Notes under the pieces: model-generated
Told to the model about the DNA's origin: nothing
The model's database searches: none
The model's input: the letters and a program-made list of their open reading frames with translations, nothing else
NCBI GenBank assembly: GCA_017631885.1
Contig: JAGBSH010000011.1
Location: 22,212 to 86,211, forward strand
Direction: 5' to 3'
Source: Fibrobacteraceae bacterium
GTDB lineage: Bacteria; Fibrobacterota; Fibrobacteria; Fibrobacterales; Fibrobacteraceae
Length of the DNA: 64,000 bases
Part shown: positions 17,975 through 26,651 of the stretch, in pieces
Layout: each line of letters begins with the position of its first letter
Position numbering within the stretch: position 1 is the stretch's first letter
Made by a program: the position numbers and the translations under genes

Positions 17975-19378
17975 ATGCAAATTTTGTTGGCTGATCCGGA
18001 TGCACAATTTGTGCATTCCGTTTTTGATTCGTGGCATCTGCCAGAATCGGTTTTGTTGCCTGTTCTTACCGAAAGGGAATTAATTGCAACTATTGAACAA
18101 AAGTCAATAGATTTAGCTTTTATCAACGTGCAATTATTATTGCACGATGGTTTGGATATAGTTTCTTTTTTAAAAGAACGACACCCCATAGCAGAAATAA
18201 TAGTTTTGGCAGATCATGCCTCTGGCATTTCTATAGCAGAAAATGCTTTGACTAGAGGTGCTTCTCGTTATTTAAAGAAACCAATAAAGATTTCTGCGTT
18301 AGAAGAAATTGCTCAAAAGTGTAAACAGCAACAAAGAGAAACTTCTGCAAATCGTTTAATGGAAGACCATGTTTTGGATTCCCTTTTGGGAGACACTCCA
18401 GAAATGCGTAAAATATTGAAAACGGTTTATAAAATAGCGCCAACAACAAGTACGGTCTTGATTACTGGGGAGTCTGGTTCGGGTAAAGAATTTTTAGCCA
18501 ATGTAGTACATCGTTTAAGTAAGCGGTCTTCAGAGCCATTTGTAGCAGTGAACTGTGGTGCTATTCCAGAGAATATTGTTGAAAGTGAATTGTTCGGTAG
18601 TCGGAAAGGTGCTTTTACTGGAGCAATAGCAGATAAAAAAGGTTTGTTTGAAGCGGCTTCTGGAGGGACTTTATTTTTAGATGAAGTAGGTGAACTTTCT
18701 TTAGCTACTCAAGTTAAATTACTTCGTTTTTTGCAGAATAAAGAAATTCGTCGGGTTGGGGATTCTGAAAATCGTTACTTAGATGTTCGGATTATTGCAG
18801 CAACAAATAAAAATTTAAAACAAGCAATGCTCGAAGGTAAATTTCGCGAAGACCTTTATTACCGGTTGAATACATTTCATTTGCATTTGCCCCCTTTGCG
18901 TGAACGTCAAATAGTAATCCCGCGACTTGTTTCTTATTTTATTTTAAAGTACAAGCAAGAGCATGGAAAAGAAGTTAATGGCTTAGATCCTGCAGCCCAA
19001 ATGGCTTTAGCAGCTTATCGTTATCCTGGAAATATTCGAGAATTAGAAAATATTATTGAACATGCAATTGTTCTTTCTGAAGGCGGAATTATTCGTTTAG
19101 AAGATTTACCAGAAACGGTTTTGCAAGAGAATTTGCCATCGGCACGGATGCTGTTATCTTTACAGGAACAACAGCCAGAAGAACCTTTGCCTTTATTGCC
19201 AGACCTTTCTGGAAAAGAAAAAATATTGACATTAGGTGAATTAGAACGCCAGTATATAATACATACTCTTACACAACTTAAAGGTGAAAAATTAGACGAA
19301 ATAGCAAAAATATTAGGTATAAGTAGAACGACTTTGTGGCGTAAAATAAAAGAGAATAATATTGAGTTTTCTGAATGA
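17975..19378 (+). CDS. NtrC-type sigma-54-dependent activator with degenerate receiver
   Basis: 467 residues. The N-terminal receiver-like domain (about 1-120) keeps the Lys (RYLKKPI), but the phospho-acceptor position is Asn51 in LAFINVQLLLHDG and the acidic pocket is ADPD. The central AAA+ domain (about 140-370) is complete: Walker A GESGSGKE, GAFTGA loop for sigma-54 contact, Walker B GGTLFLDE, and the arginine-finger region. A Fis-type helix-turn-helix closes the protein (LDEIAKILGISRTTLWRKIKE). It should activate sigma-54 promoters after ATP hydrolysis. The missing Asp suggests control by another signal, perhaps by binding the adjacent single receiver. I saw no convincing -24/-12 promoter in the window. 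Confidence 0.92.
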   Translation: MQILLADPDAQFVHSVFDSWHLPESVLLPVLTERELIATIEQKSIDLAFINVQLLLHDGLDIVSFLKERHPIAEIIVLADHASGISIAENALTRGASRYLKKPIKISALEEIAQKCKQQQRETSANRLMEDHVLDSLLGDTPEMRKILKTVYKIAPTTSTVLITGESGSGKEFLANVVHRLSKRSSEPFVAVNCGAIPENIVESELFGSRKGAFTGAIADKKGLFEAASGGTLFLDEVGELSLATQVKLLRFLQNKEIRRVGDSENRYLDVRIIAATNKNLKQAMLEGKFREDLYYRLNTFHLHLPPLRERQIVIPRLVSYFILKYKQEHGKEVNGLDPAAQMALAAYRYPGNIRELENIIEHAIVLSEGGIIRLEDLPETVLQENLPSARMLLSLQEQQPEEPLPLLPDLSGKEKILTLGELERQYIIHTLTQLKGEKLDEIAKILGISRTTLWRKIKENNIEFSE

Positions 19379-19404
19379 TTTAGATAAGTCAAGAATGGGA
19401 AAAG

Positions 19405-19431
19405 AAAGCTTACATGTTGGCGTTAAGCTTT
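19405..19431. terminator. Possible weak terminator between activator and PLD-like gene
   Basis: An 8-bp stem (AAAGCTTA at 19405-19412 with its complement at 19424-19431) and an 11-nt loop. The minus-strand side runs into CTTTCTTTT. Weak, but positioned between two convergent stops. Confidence 0.4.
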
Positions 19432-19437
19432 AAAAGG

Positions 19438-19959
19438 TTATTTGATTTTATCAATGCAAAATTCTTTGCGACCACATTTTGCACAATGAGTTCCCATCCA
19501 AAGGGTGTCGAATTGTTCTATTGCGGCTTCCACGATTTTAGGCTCATTAGTTAAAATTCCAGATTCAAAATTTCTACGGTTGGGACCTTTCATTCCTATA
19601 CCAGCACCAGTTAAATTTGCAGATCCGATATAAACGATTTCTAAATCAAAAATGATCATTTTAAAATGAACGCGAGGACATAAAACTCGTTCTAATTCTG
19701 TTGTTAAAATAGGAAACTTATCAAAATCTTCTTGAAAATTAGAGCCTGGTTCTTTAGCATGAACTAGACGTACTCCCACTCCGCGTTTAAGTAAATCTGC
19801 TAATTGTCCAAGTAAAGGAATGGCTGAAGAATTTTGCTTTACATATACATCTTTAATATCAGCCGTTCCTATCCATAACGTTTTACGGACAGAAGTAATA
19901 CGCGAAAGGACTTCGGAATAATGTTCTTCATTTTGGATATACTTTATAAAAGTAGGCAT
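19438..19959 (-). CDS. Small single-HKD phospholipase D-like protein with C-terminal Cys cluster
   Basis: 173 residues, no signal peptide. One HKD motif is present: His98 and Lys100 in RVHFKMIIFD with Asp105, followed by GSANLTG. Single-HKD proteins of this size usually work as dimers and include nucleases, phospholipases and PLD-like nuclease domains of helicases. The C terminus carries Cys159, Cys162 and Cys168 (CAKCGRKEFC), possibly a metal site that is unusual for the family. The N-terminal half (KTLWIGTADIKD) fits the PLD fold. There is no operon partner: a kinase operon converges on it and the dead xylanase diverges from it. The substrate is unknown; nucleic acid is my first guess. Confidence 0.8.
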   Translation of the reverse strand: MPTFIKYIQNEEHYSEVLSRITSVRKTLWIGTADIKDVYVKQNSSAIPLLGQLADLLKRGVGVRLVHAKEPGSNFQEDFDKFPILTTELERVLCPRVHFKMIIFDLEIVYIGSANLTGAGIGMKGPNRRNFESGILTNEPKIVEAAIEQFDTLWMGTHCAKCGRKEFCIDKIK

Positions 19960-20071
19960 AAATGAAATATATAATTATTGTTAGCTCTTATAATTCAATC
20001 TACTTTTATTTGAATTCGGTCTTTTTTATAAAATTCTGCCATATTCTCATTTTTCTTTTGTATGGCAGTAT

Positions 20072-20100
20072 TTGTAAATATCGGAAAAACTCTCTAACTT
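20072..20100 (+). promoter_or_regulatory. Putative promoter of the xylanase pseudogene (TTGTAA-17-TAACTT)
   Basis: TTGTAA at 20072-20077 and TAACTT at 20095-20100 are separated by 17 nt. The same -10-like hexamer at the same spacing precedes tRNA-Gly at 27.7 kb. It would give a leader of about 200 nt before the ATG at 20305. Confidence 0.45.
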
Positions 20101-20203
20101 AGTTTTAGTAAATCAAAATTTTACTTATAACTTTGTTCGTAAACGAAATATTTATTGATAAAAATCAAAAATGAGTTTATATTGCATTTACTTGGAACTA
20201 ATA

Positions 20204-20250
20204 ATTCCAATTCTCCGAAAGAGCTTTGCTCTTTGACTAAATTCTGGAAT
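20204..20250 (+). other. Structured leader element upstream of the xylanase pseudogene
   Basis: An inner 7-bp hairpin (AAAGAGC/GCTCTTT at 20218-20234) is nested in an outer ATTCCA/TGGAAT pair (20204-20209 with 20245-20250). It has no T run, so it does not look like a terminator. It lies in the inferred 5' untranslated region; the rest of the 345-nt gap (19960-20304) shows nothing else I can name. Confidence 0.35.
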
Positions 20251-20304
20251 ATAAGGCTGTATTGTAGTAAGGCGTTAAAACCCAAATTTATCTCAGGAGA
20301 TTTT

Positions 20305-21837
20305 ATGAAGAGAAACTTTTCATCTTTCCTTATCGGATTCCCTTTAGTTTTAGGGTAGTCTAGTGCAGCAATTGCTCAAGATGTTGACCCTTGTAAAACA
20401 GATATGGGGCACCCTGGCAATGTACTACCGTTAATTATAACCAAACAGGTTCCATCAGTGGAACACCGTGGGGCTATGAAATTTGGTTTGACGGTGGCAA
20501 TAACTCCATGACTTATTATAGCAATGGTACATTCAAAGCTTCATGGAGTGGTAGTAACGACTTTCTCGCCCGTGTAGGTTATCGTTATGGAGATAACGGA
20601 TCAGGTATTAATCACAATGATTACCAATTCACAGTAGATTACAGTTATAAAAAACAAAGTCAATCTGCTGGCTATGGTTATATTGGTGTTTACGGCTGGA
20701 CAGTTAACTCAGGTTGAATACTACATCGTTGATGACTGGTATAGCCAACCAAATGAACAATATATTGGCGCTAAATTTGGTGAAATTACTGTTGATGGCG
20801 CAAAATATACTATTCATGCTTTCCTTCGTCAAGAAGAACCTTCTAAAACTGGAACTTCTACATTCTTGCAAATTTTCAGTGTTCGTCAAACTCCTCGCCA
20901 GTGTGGTCATATTGATATTTCTGCACACTTTAAAAAGTGGGACGAAGTCTTTACGGGCCAAACAGCACAACTCAGAGGTTCAAAAGGTGGTGGCTCTGCA
21001 ACGCTTAAATTTGGTAAAGTAACTGAAGTGATGCTTATGAACGAAGCTGGTGGTAATGCTTCTGGTTCTGTAGATTACACATATTTTAATATGAGTGATA
21101 ATGGCAAAGCTTCTGAAATTGTTCCACCAAAAGATATTCCTCGCCAACCATATAAGGGCGTAAAAGCAAAAATTCCTGGAACAATTGAAACTGAAAACTT
21201 TGATGAAGGAAACGAAGGGGATTCTTACGCTGGCGCAACAGGTTCTTCTGGTAGTGATGGACTTGATTATCGTGGTGAAGATTACTTTATTGACATTGTA
21301 GGTTGCGGAGAAGGTGCATGTCTTGGCTATACAGCAGCAAATGAATGGCTAGAATACACTGTAGATGTTCTTGAATCAGGTGAATATGATATTGAAGCTT
21401 ACGTTTCTAATGGTTCTGGCTCTGGTACTGTAGAACTTGCTTTAGATGGTAAAGCCCTTGCTTCATTACCATTTACAGGAACAGTTGATGATTGGAATAC
21501 TTATGAATCAGCAACCGGTAAAGCTTCTTTGACTGCTGGCGAACATGTTCTTCGTGTAACTATTGCTACAGCAAATACAAACTTAGACTATGTTAAATTT
21601 ACTTTGCCAGGTTATACACCTCCAGCAGAAGATCCTTCAGCAATTGCTGCAACACTTCGTTTGAATGCTGTTGGTAAAACATATCAAGTGTTTGATATGC
21701 AAGGTCGTACACTTGGTCAAGTAGATGTTGTAAAGGGTTCTTCTATTTCATAAGCTCTCTTCAGCAAGTTCCAAAAGACTGGTCTTTATATCGTTAAACA
21801 AGGTTCTTTTATTCAAAAAGTAAAAGTATCTCGTTAA
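20305..21837 (+). pseudogene. Disrupted GH11 endo-xylanase with CBM6 and C-terminal sorting domain
   Basis: Joined frames encode a secreted Fibrobacter-type xylanase. There are four lesions: a TAG in the signal peptide (20356-20358), a one-base loss near 20424 (restoring it gives VTTVNYNQTGS), a net +1/-2 shift near 20710 just before VEYYIVDDW, and an in-frame TAA at 21751-21753 before the last 27 codons. The GH11 fold is recognisable, with both catalytic Glu codons still present (VEYYIV and MNEAGG). A CBM6 follows (IPGTIETENFDEG through NTNLDYVKF). The tail (YQVFDMQGRTLGQVD, then TGLYIVKQGSFIQKVKVSR) is a type IX-like sorting domain. A Shine-Dalgarno (AGGAG) still precedes the ATG. Four separate defects make sequencing error unlikely. 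Confidence 0.9.
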
Positions 21838-21853
21838 TTCAAAAATAACGATA

Positions 21854-21898
21854 ATATAAAACAATAAGCGCGCCATAGGCGCGCTTATTGTTTTATAT
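21854..21898 (+). terminator. Strong terminator after the xylanase pseudogene
   Basis: A 21-bp perfect stem (21854-21874 with 21878-21898), including a GCGCGCC core and a 3-nt ATA loop. Confidence 0.85.
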
Positions 21899-21901
21899 AA
21901 A

Positions 21902-21932
21902 AATATTCCTAGAATAAAATTCTAGGAATATT
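21902..21932 (-). terminator. Second hairpin, probable terminator of the fumarase gene
   Basis: A 14-bp perfect stem (21902-21915 with 21919-21932) with an AAA centre, 37 nt past the fumarase stop on the minus strand. Confidence 0.6.
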
Positions 21933-21968
21933 CATTATGAATTAAAAAGAGTTGAACAGATATGAATT

Positions 21969-23606
21969 TTAAAGAAGTTCTTTAAAGAAATCATTCCCTT
22001 TATCATCAACCAAAATAAAAGCAGGGAAGTCTTTAATCGTAATTTTACGAATGGCTTCCATACCTAGTTCTGGGAAAGCGACAATGTCATTAGAGAGAAT
22101 ATTCTGTTCTGCAAGAATTGCTGCTGGACCACCAATGGAACCTAGGTAGAAACCACCATATTTATGGCAAGCGTCTGTTACATCTTGACTACGGTTTCCT
22201 TTAGCAACCATAATCATAGAAGCTCCTTTGCTTTGGAATCCCATAACATACGGATCCATACGACCTGCGGTTGTTGGGCCAAAACTACCTGTAGGCATTC
22301 CTTCAGGTGTTTTTGCAGGGCCAGCATAATAAATCGGGTGGTTGCGAACGACTTCTAAAACAGTATTTTCTTCAGCAGTAAGTTCTTCACCTTTTTCTTG
22401 TTTTTCAAAGATTTCAGCAATTTTCGCATGAGCCATATCGCGAGCAACTATCATTGTGCCCTTCAAGTTCAAACGAGTTTTTACTGGGTATTTTGAAAGT
22501 TCGGCTAAAACTTCATTCATTGGTTTGTCCAAATCAATTTCTACTGCAGGAGCCATATTAACAGCGTTTCCTTCTAGCAAATATTGTTCTGGATTGTGTT
22601 CCATTTTTTCAAGCCAAAGCCCATTTTCATCAATTTTAGCTTTGATATTTCTATCTGCAGAACAGCTAACTCCAATAGAAACAGGGCAACTTGCCGCATG
22701 ACGAGGTGCGCGAATGACGCGAACATCGTGAACAAAATATTTACCGCCGAATTGAGCACCAATCCCTGTATTTTGACAAATATGCAAAACCTTTTCTTCC
22801 ATTTCTAAATCGCGGAACATACGTCCACCTTCAGATCCAGAAGTTGGTAAATCATCGTAATAACCGCAACTAGCAAGTTTTACGGTATGTGTATTCATTT
22901 CTGCACTTGTTCCGCCAATAACAATTGCCAAATGGTATGGAGGGCATGCTGCAGTTCCTAGAGTTTTGACTTTTTCAGTAATGAATTTTTCTAAAGACTT
23001 TGGATTTAATAAAGCCTTTGTCATTGGCCAATAATAGGTTTTGTTTGCAGAACCGCCACCTTTAGCGACAAACAAAAATTTCATTTCATCGCCTTCTTCT
23101 GCATGCACATCAATTTGAGCCGGCAAATTACAAGCAGTATTTTTTTCTTCATACATGGTTAAAGGAGCAATTTGGCTATAGCGTAAATTCTTTGAGGTAT
23201 AAGCATTATAAATACCTTCAGAAATAGCTTTAAAGTCATCACATCCTGTCCAGACTTGTTGGCCTTTATGGCAAACGCAAATAGCTGTTCCTGTGTCTTG
23301 GCAGAAAGGAAGAACTCCCTTAGCGGCAACACAAGCGTTTTTCAAGAGTGTTAAAGCCACAAATTTATCATTATCACTAGCTTCTGGATCTTGTAAAATT
23401 TTCGCCACTTTCTTTGTATGTGCTGGGCGTAAACAAAAGCTAACTTCTTCAAATGCAGCTTGTGCAATTTTTGTTAAAGCTTCTGGAGCGACTTTTAGAA
23501 TCTTTTTTCCTTCAAATTCTGCTACAGAAATGCCTTCTTTACCAAGATTTACATATTCTGTTGTATCTTTACCGTGTTGAACGGTTGCTTCGTATTGAAA
23601 TGCCAT
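21969..23606 (-). CDS. fumA: Fumarate hydratase, class I (iron-sulfur)
   Basis: 545 residues from ATG 23606, with AGAGG 7 nt upstream; a longer frame to 23696 lacks homology. The protein is the single-chain class I form in which both domains are fused. The N-terminal half includes [10 protein letters not shown], and the centre has [12 protein letters not shown], with further Cys in [16 protein letters not shown] and [14 protein letters not shown]. The C-terminal beta domain includes [12 protein letters not shown] and [10 protein letters not shown]. It interconverts malate and fumarate through an oxygen-sensitive 4Fe-4S cluster. In a succinate-producing anaerobe it would work in the reductive C4 branch. 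Monocistronic, diverging from the Ala/Pro-repeat gene. Confidence 0.96.
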   Translation of the reverse strand: MAFQYEATVQHGKDTTEYVNLGKEGISVAEFEGKKILKVAPEALTKIAQAAFEEVSFCLRPAHTKKVAKILQDPEASDNDKFVALTLLKNACVAAKGVLPFCQDTGTAICVCHKGQQVWTGCDDFKAISEGIYNAYTSKNLRYSQIAPLTMYEEKNTACNLPAQIDVHAEEGDEMKFLFVAKGGGSANKTYYWPMTKALLNPKSLEKFITEKVKTLGTAACPPYHLAIVIGGTSAEMNTHTVKLASCGYYDDLPTSGSEGGRMFRDLEMEEKVLHICQNTGIGAQFGGKYFVHDVRVIRAPRHAASCPVSIGVSCSADRNIKAKIDENGLWLEKMEHNPEQYLLEGNAVNMAPAVEIDLDKPMNEVLAELSKYPVKTRLNLKGTMIVARDMAHAKIAEIFEKQEKGEELTAEENTVLEVVRNHPIYYAGPAKTPEGMPTGSFGPTTAGRMDPYVMGFQSKGASMIMVAKGNRSQDVTDACHKYGGFYLGSIGGPAAILAEQNILSNDIVAFPELGMEAIRKITIKDFPAFILVDDKGNDFFKELL

Positions 23607-23778
23607 AAAATAACCTCTTAATTGATGATAACCGAAAATTACTCTTTTTTTTGCACTTTTGGAATACTTTTTAGTTATTGTAACTCTTTTTTTCACTTTT
23701 CCATAAAAAAAAGGATATCCTTTTCATTTTAAAAAAGGTATTTTTCAAGCGTACAATTTTGAAAAAATAAGGAGTCTT

Positions 23779-24672
23779 ATGAATTTAACAAAAATGCTTT
23801 GCGCTATCGCTTTCGTTTCTGTTGCAGCTTTTGCACAAAATGCTACACCTGCTAAAGCAGATGTTAAAGCCGCCCCAGCGAAAGAAGTTGTAAAACCAGC
23901 TGAACAACCAGCCGCAGCTCCAGCGAAAGAAGCAGCAAAACCAGCTGAACAACCAGCTGCAGCTCCAGCGAAAGAAGCAGCAAAACCAGCTGAACAACCA
24001 GCCGCAGCTCCAGCGAAAGAAGCAGCAAAACCAGCTGAACAACCAGCAGCTGCCCCAGCGAAAGAAGCAGCAAAACCGGCTGAACAACCAGCAGCTGCCC
24101 CAGCGAAAGAAGCAGCAAAGCCAGCTGAACAACCAGCAGCTGCCCCAGCGAAAGAAGTTGTAAAGCCAGCTGAACAACCAGCTGCTGCTCCTGCACAAGA
24201 AGCAGCAAAACCAGCTGAACAACCAGCCGCAGCTCCTGCACAAGAAGTAGCAAAGCCTGCTGAACAACCAGCAACTGATTCTGCTAAGGTAGCAGAAACC
24301 GCTCCAGCAGCGCCTGCTGATTCTACAGCTCCAGTTGCAGTAGCAACGGATTCTGCACAAGCAGCCCCTGTTGCTGATTCTGCTAAAGTAGCAGAAACTG
24401 CTCCAGCTGACTCAGCAAAAGAAGTTTTAGAACCAACAGCTCCAGTTGCTGCAGCAACGGATTCTGCGCAAGCAGCCCCTGTTACTGATTCTGCTAAAGT
24501 AGCTGAAGCTACCCCAGCAGAACAACCAACTGAAACAGAAGAACAAGTTGCTCCTCGTGAAGTAACAGCGACAGCAGGAAAAACCATTATGGAAAATCCA
24601 TGGGAATTCTTAGTTGTTTCTGTTTTGTTTATTGCAACAACAATTGCAATTATTTTCACCGGTAAAGACTAA
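23779..24672 (+). CDS. Secreted Ala/Pro/Lys/Glu-repeat protein with C-terminal TM anchor
   Basis: 297 residues. A signal peptide (cleavage after AAFA) is followed by nine 15-residue tandem repeats of the form APAKEAAKPAEQPAA. A second degenerate set (ATDSAQAAPV...DSAKVAET) follows, then one C-terminal hydrophobic segment (EFLVVSVLFIATTIAIIF) with a short GKD tail. AAGGAG precedes the start. The Lys/Glu/Pro-rich repeat resembles the periplasm-spanning stalks of TonB-like and envelope-tethering proteins, so a spacer anchored in the inner membrane by its C terminus is plausible. No functional domain is seen. Long open frames on the other strand are composition artefacts. A terminator follows. 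Confidence 0.85.
   Translation: MNLTKMLCAIAFVSVAAFAQNATPAKADVKAAPAKEVVKPAEQPAAAPAKEAAKPAEQPAAAPAKEAAKPAEQPAAAPAKEAAKPAEQPAAAPAKEAAKPAEQPAAAPAKEAAKPAEQPAAAPAKEVVKPAEQPAAAPAQEAAKPAEQPAAAPAQEVAKPAEQPATDSAKVAETAPAAPADSTAPVAVATDSAQAAPVADSAKVAETAPADSAKEVLEPTAPVAAATDSAQAAPVTDSAKVAEATPAEQPTETEEQVAPREVTATAGKTIMENPWEFLVVSVLFIATTIAIIFTGKD
23872..24276 (+). repeat. Nine 45-bp in-frame tandem repeats
   Basis: Nine consecutive 45-bp units each encode APA(K/Q)E(AA/VV/VA)KPAEQPA(A/T). Units differ mainly at synonymous third positions (for example GCC/GCA/GCT), showing that the array is not freshly amplified. Length variation between strains is likely. Confidence 0.9.
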
Positions 24673-24702
24673 TTTGATTACAGTCATTTAGACTATTAAA
24701 TT

Positions 24703-24734
24703 AAAAGTCTCCTCATTGTTGGGGAGACTTTTTT
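24703..24734 (+). terminator. Intrinsic terminator after the repeat protein
   Basis: A 10-bp stem (AAAAGTCTCC at 24703-24712 with 24723-24732) followed by T residues, 30 nt past the stop codon. Confidence 0.85.
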
Positions 24735-24769
24735 ATGCGTTGTTAATGTTTGGTTGTAAATAGTAGAGT

Positions 24770-25198
24770 TTAATTGTCTTTAGAATTTTTAGGTGAAAAA
24801 ACCCAAAATCGGAAAAGAGAATAAGACACTAATACATATGCGATATTAGCAAAAAGGTTTGCTATATAACCAGGTTTTACCCAAGTTAATATGGCTGTTG
24901 GCAATGTTTTCATAAAATAATCGCTTAATAAATTGTCACACAATTTTAATACAAAAAGATTCACTAAATAAGCAATAAGAAAAACAATAATAAACCGAAT
25001 AACTTCGGATCTTTTTTTGTTCTGACTTTTAAAGTTCCAAATACGATTACATAAGTATGAATTTATCGCCCCAGCAACAAAACCTAAAAAATTGGATAGA
25101 ATTAAATTAAGAGAAAAAAGTTGGTATAAAATCCAAACCACCAATAGCGATATAAGTGTATTTAAAATACCGATTAGATTATATTTCAAAAAATGCAC
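24770..25198 (-). CDS. GtrA family membrane protein
   Basis: 142 residues with four membrane helices. The N-terminal helix (LKYNLIGILNTLISLLVVWILY) and NSYLCNRIWNF in the loop after helix 2 are typical GtrA/DPMS features. GtrA-type proteins are thought to flip or assist polyprenyl-linked sugars for cell-surface glycosylation. The gene is 11 nt downstream of hemW on the same strand, so it is probably co-transcribed, though the pairing has no obvious functional logic. A GtrB-like transferase occurs separately at 49.5 kb and could be its partner. Confidence 0.9.
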   Translation of the reverse strand: MHFLKYNLIGILNTLISLLVVWILYQLFSLNLILSNFLGFVAGAINSYLCNRIWNFKSQNKKRSEVIRFIIVFLIAYLVNLFVLKLCDNLLSDYFMKTLPTAILTWVKPGYIANLFANIAYVLVSYSLFRFWVFSPKNSKDN

Positions 25199-25209
25199 TA
25201 GAAATTCTC

Positions 25210-26346
25210 CTAAATACTTAAATCATTAACAATTTGATCCATAAAAAGCCATCCATCACCAGTAAGGAAAATTTTGTCCTTATTAAAACCTAGAAAACCT
25301 TTTTCATACCATTGTATTAAGTTTTTCTTTGGAACTTCATAATCGTATTTTCTTTGAAGATTTTTTATATCTAAACCTTCTGCTTGCCGTAAAGAAAGCC
25401 AAATTTCTTCTAATATTTCAGCGTTTCTATCTAAAATATCTTTTTCATATAAAGTATCTGGGCAGCCATTTTTTATCCAAGATTTCCAATGGCTGTAACG
25501 CATAGGAGCATTAAATCTGATTTTATTTATAAAGGAATGGGCTCCAGGACCTATTCCTAGATATTCTCCGCGGCACCAATAATTTTTATTATGCAAACTT
25601 TCTTTGCCTAAAAGAGCGAAATTAGATACTTCGTAACGATGGAACCCATGAGCTTCTAATAATTCTACTCCTACTTTATACATTGGCGCATATAGCGATT
25701 CATCAACAAAAAGTTTGCCTCGACGAATTTTAGATTCAAGCATTGTTCGTGGTGAAATTTGTAATCCATAAAAACTGATATGCGAAGGGGTATATTCTAA
25801 TAGCGTTTTTAAATCTTGCTTAAAATCTTCTAAAGTTTGGTTAGGCAACATAAACATCAAATCAGCATTAAACTGAATGTCGTTGTTTTGAATATGATTC
25901 AATATTTTTAATGCGTCATAAGCCATTTGCGGAGAATGTGAACGGCCAATAGTTTTTAAAAGTTCTTGATTAAAAGTTTGAATCCCTAAGCTAAAACGTT
26001 TTACACCAAAATCTTTTGCGGCATATACTTTTTCCATAGAACAAGATTCTGGATTAAATTCCATTGAAACTTCTTGTAATTTGTTTATTCTTACTCCATT
26101 TTTTTGTAAAGCATTGAAAATTTTTTCTAATAAAGGAATTGGTAATTGAGATGGAGTCCCGCCACCAATATAAAGAGTTTCTGCTTTTTCAAAAAAGTCT
26201 GGAAATTGCAAATGCAAATATTCCATTTCATGTTCTAATAAATCAACATATTCTGCATACAGCCGTTCTGGAGCAGCTAATACAGAAAAATCGCAATAAT
26301 CGCAAACTTTATTGCAAAAAGGAACATGTAAGTACAAACCACGCAT
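25210..26346 (-). CDS. hemW: HemW-type radical SAM protein (coproporphyrinogen oxidase-like)
   Basis: 378 residues from ATG 26346 (MRGLYLHVPFC); ATG 26352 is an alternative. Cys11, Cys15 and Cys18 form the radical SAM CxxxCxxC motif (CNKVCDYC), followed by YIGGGTPS and SLGIQTFN, which place it in the HemN/HemW group. The short N terminus and the C-terminal HemW domain (YEVSNFALLGKESLHNKNYW) argue for HemW, a haem chaperone, rather than the true anaerobic oxidase HemN. It is cytosolic. It leads a two-gene unit with gtrA. Confidence 0.92.
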   Translation of the reverse strand: MRGLYLHVPFCNKVCDYCDFSVLAAPERLYAEYVDLLEHEMEYLHLQFPDFFEKAETLYIGGGTPSQLPIPLLEKIFNALQKNGVRINKLQEVSMEFNPESCSMEKVYAAKDFGVKRFSLGIQTFNQELLKTIGRSHSPQMAYDALKILNHIQNNDIQFNADLMFMLPNQTLEDFKQDLKTLLEYTPSHISFYGLQISPRTMLESKIRRGKLFVDESLYAPMYKVGVELLEAHGFHRYEVSNFALLGKESLHNKNYWCRGEYLGIGPGAHSFINKIRFNAPMRYSHWKSWIKNGCPDTLYEKDILDRNAEILEEIWLSLRQAEGLDIKNLQRKYDYEVPKKNLIQWYEKGFLGFNKDKIFLTGDGWLFMDQIVNDLSI

Positions 26347-26459
26347 AATCAAGATTATTTTAATTTAAAAATAAAAAATGATTCATTATGGACGAAATAT
26401 CAACAGAATAAATCTTTTTTTTAAACCCCTTTTTGTTGAAGAGAGTTTATATTCTTAAT

Positions 26460-26639
26460 ATGCAAAAAAAGCCTTTTCAAAAACTGAAGAAAAAAATTGC
26501 CGACAAATATTCTTTGCCGATTCTTGCATTATTGGCTGTTCTTACTCTTCTTTTTGTCGCAACGCTTTTATTTGGAGAATCTTATAAAGATATTTTTTTA
26601 ATTCTTATGATTTGGTCTCTCCCATTGTTTTTTCATTAA
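26460..26639 (+). CDS. Small membrane protein upstream of the cyclase
   Basis: 59 residues from ATG 26460; a TTG start at 26433 would add nine residues. The N terminus is strongly basic (QKKPFQKLKKKIADKY), followed by two hydrophobic segments (LPILALLAVLTLLFVATLLFG and IFLILMIWSLPLFF). The gene ends 12 nt before the cyclase start on the same strand, so co-transcription is likely. I do not recognise a family. It could be an accessory subunit of the cyclase membrane domain, but that is only from position. Confidence 0.55.
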   Translation: MQKKPFQKLKKKIADKYSLPILALLAVLTLLFVATLLFGESYKDIFLILMIWSLPLFFH

Positions 26640-26651
26640 AGGTGTGTCTTA

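Noticed and set aside
20155..20358. 67-residue frame in the xylanase leader
   Set aside because: It overlaps the structured leader and the true signal-peptide start in the same frame, and its upstream part has no protein-like features.
20305..21837. Stop-codon read-through or programmed frameshifting in the xylanase gene
   Set aside because: Two different stops (TAG, TAA) and two frameshifts of different sign with no slippery site or pseudoknot fit decay better; both codons act as stops in other genes here.
17975..21837. Sigma-54 promoter near the activator, PLD-like gene or xylanase
   Set aside because: I looked for GG-N10-GC spacing with a TGGCAC-like -24 box and found no convincing match.
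23872..24276. Regular 45-bp units considered as a CRISPR-like or intergenic array
   Set aside because: The units are contiguous, in frame and encode a 15-residue protein repeat; there are no spacers.
23745..24659. 304-residue open frame (and two further long frames) antisense to the Ala/Pro-repeat gene
   Set aside because: They mirror the low-complexity 45-bp repeats; they have no start-site support, and the sense frame has a signal peptide, a TM helix and a ribosome site.
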